Assembly: GCA_022266195.1 (NCBI GenBank)
Contig: WHVY01000008.1
Span: 2,851,501-2,915,500, forward strand
Reading direction: 5' to 3'
Origin: Tetranychus cinnabarinus
Lineage: Eukaryota; Arthropoda; Arachnida; Trombidiformes; Tetranychidae
Length of the DNA: 64,000 nucleotides
Under the pieces are notes generated by a model. That model was not told the origin of the DNA, searched no databases, and saw nothing but the letters and a program-made list of their open reading frames with translations. A program made the position numbers and the translations under genes. Every line of letters starts with the position of its first letter. Within the stretch, counting starts at the first letter, position 1. Positions 50,661 through 60,916 of this stretch are shown here, piece after piece.

Positions 50661-53402
50661 TCTCTTCATTAAATGAAAATGAGATGAATTTTCCATGCAA
50701 AGTCTCTTGTAAAGAGACAAAATCTTTGGATCTTTTCAATTCATATTTAAAGTAAAAAAATTTTTTGTCAGACTATTCCATCAATGTCAACATAATCATC
50801 TTAATAGTTGTAATAATCATCAATCTTGACCAAATAGCGTTTAATTTAGCTTTCATTTGTTTTATGCTTTCAGTGGTAAAGAAAGCAGATCTTAATTGTG
50901 TGTAAAATGAGTTATAATGAGCAAGTAATTTGATGAAATAATCAGTAAAAGTGAAATGAAAAAATTAGATGGAAAGAAAGTCTAGAAATATTAGGTAAAC
51001 TCTTGAATAGTAAATTGTATTTCTGTTTATTGTGTTCATCGCTCTAATGACAAGGTTGACCCTGCAGACAAATTGAAGAGCAATGACGATGAGACAACGA
51101 AATTGATGATTGAAATCAATTTGTATCATGTTGAAACCAACATTTTGATCAATTGAGTTCCTGTCTGGAGTTGAATGTGTCTGTTGTTAATAGGAGTCAA
51201 AAACACACACACACACAGTGAGATGAACAACGACAGATTGTTGTGTCAAATTGTGTCTTTTTTGTGTAATATGTGTGGCTTTAATATTTACCTTTAATAA
51301 CAATGATTGATTTGAATCATCACATTTGCAGAGTCATTTATCAGGCTTGAAGAATCATCATCATTGCTTTACAATTTTTGTGTTCACTCAACCTTTTGTT
51401 TCTTTCACCTTAAACTTGAACACTATAAGAGGTTGATTCAATTGATTAAACAACCAAATTAAAAGGTTGAAATGGTCAATGACAGTAAACTGTTGACCAA
51501 TGTTTTTGGGTAAAAGCTTTAGACCTGCAAATGTAACTTCACTTGATTACAATCAGTCTATTTGTTTTAATTGTTAACCATTTTCAGGACAAAACCAACA
51601 ATCGTTGTTATTGCTGAGGACAAGTCCTCAGTGATATTAAAAGGATTCATTTGAGTTAATCAACTTTACTAAATGAATTGTTGCTCATTAAGATTAATAT
51701 ATTATTATAATCACGGTTTTATCCTTTTGCAATGGATGAACAATGTTAATAGTTAATTGTTAATACAATTGAAGGGTGAACAAGTGAAAGACAAAAAGCC
51801 ATTGGAAGAAACAAAGTTAACTATTGTAATTATCATTTCTATTATTATTATTTTCATTATTAACCCAATCTATTTAGCTGTTAATAAGTAATAATAACAA
51901 CAAACACGTTCGCGTAATCAGCAAATGTAAAGGTAATTGTCATCATTTTAAAAGTATCGCGATTATGATTCCGTTTAGAAGTAATATAAATTGTCAGATA
52001 AATTGTTATCCCATTAAACCTTGATTTATACGAGTTTACATGAGTTAACCTGATTACAATTTGTTATCCTTCCAGTTTTTACTTTAATTTGTTCAACTAT
52101 TATCAATGAGATCAACCAGGAATCAACATAAATAAAAGTCTTCAAAATCAGTGAAAAAAAAGTTGATTTGAAAACACTTTTCTGTACAATTTCAATTTCC
52201 TAAACTAAAAGATTGAATTATAACATCCATTTTAAAATGATTAAATATTAATTTACTTTAGGCTGTGAAAATTTAAGCTTAAATATAAATAGTTTATTAG
52301 CTGATCACTTTGAAAGCCTTTTGACTTTCAGTTTGAATTCAGTGTTTGGTTACAATTAGTAAGTTGAAAGGACAATTGTGATCAAAAAGAGTTGAGATTG
52401 GGACAAAGATTGACTGATGAATAAACTGAATATTGGGTTACGATTATGCAGATTGTCGAAAAGATCAGAGTTGATGAAATTATGATTATCTTTGCTCTTT
52501 CAAGGCAGAAAGTTGAGGATTGTCTCTAGACTGACTGAATAACCAGACAAAACAAACGTAAAAATAGCAAAAAAGAGTTCATTTACGACTTTTCTCTTGT
52601 CTCTTTTTACTGGCTTTTTGTTTTTATTTGGAACCAACATGATGATGATTGAGAGATGAAGAGACAATGTAACTACAAAATGTGAATATCTATATGCATA
52701 TGCACATGTAGATGTTCATGGGTGCGTTGAATTTAATTGTCCGAAAGGATTTAATTTGTTGTGATAAAATAAAAAAATGCTACTCTTTAGCTGTTGTTGT
52801 TTCAATGTATTGCTTGGGTAAGAGTTAATTAAGAGGCTTCTCTTGTTGCTATTTGGATATTATTATTATTATCATCCGAATTAGTATCATTACTCATCAT
52901 TATTACCATCAGTATTGTCATTAGCTATTATTATTATTATCATTATTATTGAGGAGTAACACCGTTCTCAACCAAATTCACAGGATCAACCAGACTGTAT
53001 CAAGATTATCATGTGCACCGCACATTATCAACCAAACAACTGAACAGACTAATTTCAAAACAATGAATGGGAATACGAAGCAAAATGAACAAATTAAAAC
53101 AAAGTAACAAACATGAGGTTACTAAATTTTACCTCAACTAGACAAAAAGCCTGAACAATGTTAACCATTTACAAGCATAATGATAATAAAAGCATAAAAA
53201 AAGGTGACAATTGAATTACGTTTGTTAAATTTCAATTGTCGGGAGGATCTAAACGACAGAACATGAGAGTAAATTTATCCGGTAAAAGCAAAATTGGTTC
53301 ACAGAATGGTCCAAAAAGCGTCTTCCAACATTTGTGTCTGGTTGTTATTGAAAAATGATTTCAACCAACAAGATGTATTGATAATTGCCATTAGCCTCAG
53401 GA
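50661..53402. other. Gene-free AT-rich DNA
   Basis: No supported gene. A CA dinucleotide run lies at 51202-51217 and an ATT/ATC-rich patch at 52857-52952. Nothing else is assignable. Confidence 0.4.
51202..51217. repeat. CA dinucleotide run
   Basis: A short uninterrupted run of CA/AC units. Confidence 0.85.
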
Positions 53403-56141
53403 TTAATCTGGTAATTTTGAGGTTCCGTCCGCTTCTGTTTCGTCTAGTGTCAACATGTTAGTCTGTCCGGATGAATTTGTCTGAAAAAAAGAAGCAAAAT
53501 TTCCATTAAAACACTGATCATAAAATCTCCACCCACATTTCACTCTTTTTCACCTTCTTCTCCTCCTTCATCCTTCATCCTTTCCACTTAGGCTTTCATC
53601 TTTCATACATCATTCTTACATTGTTATCATGATTCTTTTTCATTCATTTTCCTTTCTCTCTCTTTGTTCTTACTATTCCTTGGTGATCCTGTACGTGCTT
53701 ATCCTGTGTGTGTTGCGCATGACGACCTTCGCACGTACTCTAATTATCAACTATAGGTAACAACAATTTCTTATCATGTTGATAATATGCTTTACCTGAC
53801 ATTCATCCACTCAACTTCATCTTTTCTTTCCGTTCTTCTTGAGTCTCCCTCTCGCTCTTCACCTCATCCTAACCTCAGTATCCTTTGCACTTTTCATCTG
53901 TCAAACTGTGCACAGGAACACGTACCTGTTTACACCTATCAAGGTGTCATGCTCAGGCAGAATTATCTTCAGTTTCAATCTCACTTTTAGCTTAATCTTG
54001 TTACTGTAAACATTTTGATTGTCACCATCTTTTTCAAACAGATTAGTTGTGACAGATATAAAACAGGCCTTCCTTTAAAGACAACCAAGCTTTTCATTTT
54101 TCAGCCAACTTCATCATAAGATTAACTATTCATCTAATTACAATAATCATGATTATTTTCCTTCTCTTGCTTCCAATCCATCACAATTAATCTTCTGTGT
54201 GAAAAGCAGCTATGGTAGTATTTATAGTAATTTCAATTTTATAATGAATACCATGTAATAACTGCCGTTTGAAAAAGATGGAATAAAGCTGAAGAAATCA
54301 CTGAATACATTGGGAAGATTACATTGGTTTGTTGATAACCTTGCTGTTGATTCTCCATCCACTTATTGAATTTCCTTTCTTTTCATCTGATCAGCTTATT
54401 ATTGGTCCATTTAGAGTCCTTGCTTGGTGTTTTCATCATCATGCATATTCACCTTTTGGTATTTAACTTTACATAGTCTACTAGCAATATCATGTATGAT
54501 GTAATGCTTCCATGAGTTTCAGTCTGTATCCTCTGTTTGTAAAAAAAGCCTAATCTGATTTAACATTCCCTTTTTGTTCTTTGATCATGGTTACTTTACT
54601 CTTTTTATACACAGAATAAACAAATTGAGATTGAGTCTTTCTCATGGGTCCTATTTGTGCATGCAAATTCATTTTTTTGGCGTAACTCCTCCAGTTTTTC
54701 AATGTGGCCTCTTCTTTACTACATTTGTATAATGATTTTGGCTTGTTGATGTTGCTGTCGCTGTCGGTGAAGATGATGATGCCTGTTTACTTGGTAAAAC
54801 CAACAAATTGTCAGTCCGTTGACCAGAAGATTTGACAGAGAGTAATTAGAAGTTCTCTTTACACTTCTCTTATTTTCCTTGCTTCCTTTTACCAGACAAA
54901 AATGGACAATTAACTGGCGAGTAACTTAATTTCATTTGACTCTTCTTACTATGACCAAACTTTGCATATCATCTAAACAGAAAGAGGAAAAAAGAAAAGA
55001 AAAAATTACTGATCTAAATTATTCAAAGATGAAACTCAAAAAAATAGCTTGATGAATCGCATGATAAACATAAATGTACATATGTTTTGACTTTTATATT
55101 ACATGTAAAAAACAGTTTCTTCAACATTATAAGACAACTAAAACAAAAGCTTTTTAGATTATTTACAAGAAATATTCACCTTTTTTTCTTACTTTCATTA
55201 GCACAATTAACAAAAGTAATTACTATTCAAAAATGTCTTCCAAAAGTACACAGATGATACTTGTTAATCTTCACCTGTCGATTAGCAAACGGTGGTCTTT
55301 AGTTCCATCGGCATCTTTACCCAGAAGCTGCAAATAAAAGCAAACGATGAAAAAACGAAGGTAATTTATAATTATTCAATTATAGCAATGAATAAAAAAC
55401 ATCAAACACCTCAAAGTAAAACAATATTGAAATGAAGCAAAGATATGAAGCAAAAAAATCTCTCATATGGAAAGACATTGTGAGGTGTAGACAAAAAATG
55501 GAGGTAAAAATCAAAAGGATTACAAAAGATATCTAATGACAAAAATGAATATTAGAGACAATAATTATCATTAAATCATGTTTCAGTAAAACAATAAACT
55601 GATGAAAACAATGAATGTCAAAGCACTGATACCAATAAACTGAAAATAATGATAATAATGTTAATTATTACAATTGACAAAACAAAGCAAACTTAATAGC
55701 AAAAAAAAAACAATAACAAAAAAACAGAGTTAACAAAATGCATAAATTTCTCAGGCTAAATAAATAATGAAAAAGTCAATAGAGGGCAGCATGCAATAAT
55801 TTGATCATGAAACTGAACATTTTTCAGATCAGAAAATTGGAATCAATGAAGTAAGGAAAGAAAGAGATGATAAAGAGAGAGAAGATAAAAAAGATGAGAA
55901 ATGAGTGAGAGTTATTGTGCGTGTGTGTGTAACAGTGAGGAGTAAAGATAAAGAGTAAAAAAGAAGAGGCAAAGAGACTGATGAAGATGAGAAAAAAGGG
56001 AAAAGACAGGGAAAGATGAAAGAGATGATGATGATGATGATGAGGAATGAACATCCTAACAATTCAAGGTGATCGTTAGAGTTAAATGGCCAGACAGTTT
56101 GAAATTATCCCGCCTCACGTCTGAGGGTTGATATTCAAGTC
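53403..56141 (-). CDS. Candidate 3' micro-exons of an unidentified gene
   Basis: Tentative. On the minus strand, short exons with fair splice signals chain in phase. They are 56119-56141 (TTTAG acceptor, GTGAGG donor; LEYQPSD), 55275-55327 (TTTGCAG acceptor, GTGAAG donor; LLGKDADGTKDHRLLID), 53674-53737 (TTAGAG acceptor, GTAAGA donor; STCEGRHAQHTQDKHVQDHQ) and 53403-53480 (TTTTTTTCAG acceptor; TNSSGQTNMLTLDETEADGT, stop at 53403). The 53674-53737 segment is notably less AT-rich than its surroundings. The chain would form a hydrophilic C-terminus of about 70 residues. No family is recognised, the upstream part is not secured, and each piece is short enough to be open by chance; the 53.7 kb segment is also open on the other strand. 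Confidence 0.25.
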
Positions 56142-59100
56142 CTAAAGTGGCATCAAAAACCAAGTTGTAATGAAGAAGAAGCAGAGATGATAAAAAAAGA
56201 CTTTTGTTTTTCATCTTCTCTTCTCTTCATCTTCACTTTCTCCAGTCTCTTTCTCTGCCTTCTTTTTTCCAGGCTTCAAACAATGAATCGTCGTCATGAT
56301 TTGAAGAGGGGAATCTGAAATTACCGGGTATATCTTGACCTTGAACGTCCCTGAACTCTCTTCAAACTTGGCTTCAAATTTTTGTGTTTAACATTTTTTT
56401 TTCACTTCACCATCGTCTAAGGGAAACTGAGAGAACCAGTTTGAATCTCTTTCTTTCTCTTCCCACCTAGTCATATATTCACAGGTAACTTCATCATCAT
56501 CGTCATTGTATTAGATATGAAGTCAATCCAGAATGTCTTTAAAGATACTTTCCTTTTCCATTACAATTAAAGTGAAAAGATTAAATGAAAAAATCTCATT
56601 ACAATAGGAATCATTTTATTCAATATTCAACAATCAATTTCTTTTTTTCTCTCTCCTTCTTTTTGTCTAGACTAGTTTTCAGATTCCAGTTAATCAGATA
56701 AACTGTTTATCCCATCATCCATTTCATCTACACCAATATAATCATGAGGCTGACATAAAATTGAATGAAAAACGTTGTTATCATGAACCAGACAAACAAT
56801 TTTCTTTTTTCTGGTTTGGCTTCTTTAATCTTTTCCCATTCACTTTTTAGACATTTTGCCTTCATTATAAAATGATGAAAAGCATCATCATCATCATCAT
56901 CATCATCAAAAACAACAGCAAAATAATCATCTCTCATCTTCTCATCGTCATTCATCAGTTTGAAACACACATCCCAAAGTCTGATTGTTCTGAAAGCATG
57001 AGATTCTTTCCTCTCAGCCTGAAAAAAAACTGGACAAGTCTATTGACTTTATATGTTGAGGTTACTAGACTTTTGCACATCATCTTCACTATAATTATCA
57101 TTCACAAGAAAACTCAGACAAAGATGATGACGATATATTGATGATGATAATAGTGATGACGATAATGATGACGATCATCAGAAGACTAAACATTTTATGG
57201 TTTAATGGTTATCGATCCAATTTTAACCTCTTTCTCAATGAAAACTCACTTTTTCTCAGATTGTTTCATCCTTGTTATCATCATCGCCATCTTCACCATT
57301 CCTTCACTGTTACAACTGATTTATTTTTAAACCAATTATTCTTAGAATTATTATCATTTTTATATTTCGCCAATTCTCAGAACTCTTAACATCTTATCAT
57401 CAACATCATCATTCAAACCCAATCAAACCCAAATTCATCAAATGAACAACTCTTTCATGTTATAAAAACATTTTAATCAAAAATCTAATGAATAAAGCGA
57501 TGGTAACACTTTTTTATCTTAAAAAATGAATTCATCTTTTCTGGTTCAACAACAAAATGAAGGTAAAAAAAGGTTAAGAAAAGTGCTATTTACGTGAAAA
57601 AAGATGAAAAATGATTTAACCAAACTAATGGTTAATGATTAATATAATTGTAATGTTAATTGTAATGTTAATACATTAGGAAATCGCCTTTTTTTACTTC
57701 ATTTTCAACCTTTTTGTTGTTGTGTTGGTTAAGGAAATAGCAATTAATTTGTTTGTAATGCAGATGGTTTAATGTTGAAATTAAGTCAATGGTCTGTTAA
57801 TAGTAGTGATAATAATTACCTATGATAACAATTAGTATTGTAATTAAAAGATGGTTAAGAAATGGTAAGAAGTCTCAAGGTAAATTAAGGTTAAATGTTG
57901 ATTTAGATGAATCAACATTTGATTGTTCAATTGACACCTAAAGTAAACTAATTACTTGAGCAAATGGCTTTAATTTTGCTTCTCAATTGTAAAAAGTCAA
58001 TAATCATTTAACCATTTGTATCATCTAAAGGAAACAATTAGATGGTAATGATTATCATTTTAACATGTTAACCTTAATCATTAGATTTGTCATTTCTTAC
58101 CTTTTCTAATTGTTTGGTTTCGCTAAATTTACTTTCAATGTCTTAATTGTCCCAAAGTTAATCAGTTTATAATTAGTCTCTTCCCTTGGTTTAAAGGTTA
58201 ATTGCAGAGTAAAACAGATTTACCAGAAACAGTGATCACTGTTAATTGTTCAACAATATCTTTATTAACAATTTGTAAAGCTAATTGTAATAGTAATAAT
58301 TAATACTAATGATGATTTAGAAACAGTTTAACCTGAAATCTGGTAAACCAGTGTAAAGGGTAACAGTTTGATTCAACAAGTGAGTTTCCTCTGATGGAAC
58401 TAATGGAAACCTTTGGTTAATAATAATCTTAATCTTGTGTGATTAAGGATTGGGATGATTAAAGATGAGAATGATGATGATGGATGATTGCGATGAGAAG
58501 GTGAATAAGAATGATTATAATTTGGGTAAAAATAATGAGAAACGTGAACCCAAAAAAGGGTTACTCGATTGTTATTAATTTATCTTGTTGATCATCTTTT
58601 TACAGTCAACTTTGTTCCTTCTTTAATTATATAATCATAATGATAATTATCAATAATTTAGATACATTTACAATTGATTGTTAAATCAAGTCACGTTAAA
58701 ATTTACATGTAAATTTGTTGGCCTTTTGTATTACCTTTTAGTTTTTTTGCTTTTCTGGTTTTCACCTGAACAAAATCGTCATATTTAACAATCAACTTTG
58801 TCATTTGTTTTGTATGATTAGCTTTCATTGATTGTAATTGTTGTGCGTTAATTGAGACTGATCGTCTTCTCATTGTTTACCCTGGTAGGATAAATTGTTG
58901 AAAAATTGTCGAAAACATAGTAAAAACGGATTTTTACTTCAGCTAGATTCTCGCAAGAACCATGTTTAAGAACATTTTTCATGTACTCAGCTTGCACGTA
59001 ATTAGTAAAAAATTATATGGATTGAATTGGGTTTGAGGTAAAAATTGAATTGCACTACTTTGTTGCGCTAAATAAACTTAAATTTTACCATTTGCAATTG

Positions 59101-59234
59101 TAAGAATCTATGTTTTATTTCATCAAAAATTGTTAAATATTGTAAATATAATTGAAATTTCAAAATTTGCATTCAAATAATTTATTAAATTTCTCCCAAA
59201 AATTACAGTAAATTTATAAAAAAATGGATATAAA
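53738..59234. other. Simple-sequence-rich region with no confirmed gene
   Basis: Outside the candidate micro-exons this stretch holds purine-rich tracts (55840-56040), a GT run (55919-55931), GAT and ATC microsatellites (56023-56042, 56883-56908) and AT-rich DNA to 59.2 kb. A minus-strand frame of 96 codons (56728-57018) begins just after a TTTTCAG site, but it crosses the ATC microsatellite and such lengths are expected by chance here. I cannot place the left end of the transposon-like unit that starts near 59.2 kb. Confidence 0.4.
56883..56908. repeat. ATC microsatellite
   Basis: Uninterrupted run of ATC units; on the minus strand it reads as a poly-Asp stretch. Confidence 0.9.
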
Positions 59235-60741
59235 TTAAGCAAAATCTTTCTCTAAAGATTCAAAAGATACTGAGCAATAAAGGCAAGTCGAGTTTTGGCA
59301 ATTTTCAACAGTTTCGTATGGAAACGGAGGCAATGTTAGGTTCAAATTGCCTTCTTTTTTCGCCTTTTCAATCGCATGGGTTCTTCGACTTGTAAAATCT
59401 CTCCATGATTGTTTGATTGAGTTTAGTATCGATGGCCATTCTTCTACGAAGGTACAATATGCATCATCATAGGTTTTTGAATGGTCCCAATAAGCTTTTA
59501 TCAAACAACCTGAAATAATGAAAATAAAAGAAAGATTATCATCAGTCATGACAAGAGCGTCATTGTCATGACTATATATTCAGTGAAGAGCTTCTTTCCC
59601 TGAAAAAACAACTTACATTTGAAATAATTGATTCTAGAATCAATCAATTTGTGACGTTTACGAGCACTTCCTAACGAACCATGAAATCTTTCACCCTCAG
59701 TGAAAACCATGGCAGCTACATCATTATGAAATTTCTGGTTGGTAGGTGAAGGATTATTTTCAGGTTTGGTCACAAGTTTACCATTTATAATAAAATTAGT
59801 ATTTATGATCATTTCGCGAAAACTTGTATCGACTACATTTCCTAGCCTCTTAATGCGTCCAATTTTAGTCTTTTTAATAACTTTATTTTCTGAGTTTTTC
59901 TTTAACTTTTTCGGTTGAATCTCTTCGTCTGAGCTACTTTCTATCAGGGTTTCTTGGATATCTTGCTTTCTTTTGGTAGCTGAGTTTGTTTGTTTTTTCA
60001 TTCCAAGATACTTTTCAATTGAATCAATCTTTTCTAGCAGCTCTTCTTTCATCTTTTTGATTTCAGTTAGTACAACAGCTAATTTGTTGCTTTCATCTGT
60101 ATTAGTTGAGATCCTATCACTGATGGATGAAAATGAATCATTTTCATATCTTGTTGAAGTTGAATTTGTTGAGCTTTGATTAAATTCTCGATATGCTTCA
60201 CCTGAAATATTGAGATAAGCGTTAGTTTCAATATTAATCTTATGTTAGTTAAGCGTTAAACTAACTTACCTGACATGACATATTGGCTGGCTGCGATTGC
60301 TGAGAAAGCATCTTTCGAGTTTGATTTTGTAAGATCTGCATAGATCACAGGATCTGGAGTAACGAATTGATTTGTTGAGCTGCTCTTCTGGTTGGTCATA
60401 TTTGATGCTGTTGATGATGCTGATGATATTGATGCATTATTGAAATCATCTTTCATTTGTAACATCTGTTCTTGTGTTCCTGAAATGAAAATGAAATGTA
60501 TCTTATATTATTGAAAATTTAATTTGTTTGAAAACATAATTTACTTACCATTAGCGATGAAATAGCCTGACCAAGGTACAGCTGAATCTCTTCTTGAAAT
60601 TGATATTTGTTCCTCATTTTTCAAAGTTTTACCAGCTTCTAAAAGCTTTTTAGATTCTGGATTAACAAGTCTATCGATTGGAGCGATAGAATAGTGTTTT
60701 TTCGTACCAACTAAGACATAAAAAAGCACATGGGTAGACAT
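59235..60741 (-). CDS. Transposon-associated accessory protein, possibly BEN-like
   Basis: Divergent partner of the transposase-like gene. Four exons, 60549-60741, 60270-60479, 59617-60201 and 59235-59509, join in phase with strong GTAAGT donors to 420 residues. In order: an N-terminal globular part (MSTHVLFYVLVGTKKHYSIA, RLVNPESKK, SAVPWSGYF); a Ser/Thr/Asn-rich linker (about 70-165); a coiled-coil-like helix (IKKMKEELLEKIDSIEKYLG); a lysine-rich nuclear-localisation-like stretch (PKKLKKNSENKVIKKTK); and a conserved-looking domain (about 245-390) with LGNVVDTSFREMIINTNF, FTEGERFHGSLGSARKRHKL and AYWDHSKTYDDAYCTFVEEW. The tail has a CxxC pair (NSTCLYCSVSF). Layout and basic helix resemble BEN-domain or other DNA-binding accessory proteins of EnSpm-type elements, but this is inference. 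All exons are intact. Confidence 0.7.
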
Positions 60742-60916
60742 TTTAACTTAACTTTAACTTTAAATTAAGCAGGTTTTCACTCTATCCAGCAAGCAATCTC
60801 TACAAACACGTTTTTAAATTACCTTGGTGATCACTAAGGCAATTTGAAAACGTGTTTAAATCAATTTCATGTGTTTATCTTTGTTCTTATCATCATATTG
60901 ATTTGTGCATCATATC
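60742..60916. promoter_or_regulatory. Bidirectional promoter between the transposon genes
   Basis: Only 175 bases separate the two divergent ATGs (60741 minus, 60917 plus). The region must hold both promoters and contains the 54-base palindrome at 60803-60856. Shared control, perhaps by one of the two proteins binding the palindrome, is a reasonable guess. Confidence 0.55.
60803..60856. repeat. 54-bp near-perfect palindrome
   Basis: Two 27-base arms (60803-60829 and 60830-60856) are reverse complements with three mismatches and no loop. The outer ends read AAACACGTTTT and AAAACGTGTTT; the centre reads CCTTGGTGATCACTAAGG. The right half contains CACTAAGG, reminiscent of a CACTA terminus. It lies 61 bases from each of the two divergent start codons (60741 and 60917). 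Confidence 0.92.

Noticed and set aside
56190..56530. Two minus-strand frames separated by a single stop, with protein-like composition
   Set aside because: Most of the region is purine-rich simple sequence, which stays open by composition; the only intron that removes the stop would be about 39 bases.
56728..57018. 96-codon minus-strand frame after a TTTTCAG site, with a hydrophobic C-terminus
   Set aside because: It runs through an ATC microsatellite, has no secure donor partner, and open frames of this length are expected several times per window at this base composition.
59052..59062. CACTACTTTG as a possible left end of the CACTA-like element
   Set aside because: No reverse-complement partner at the right side of the window and no target duplication could be seen.
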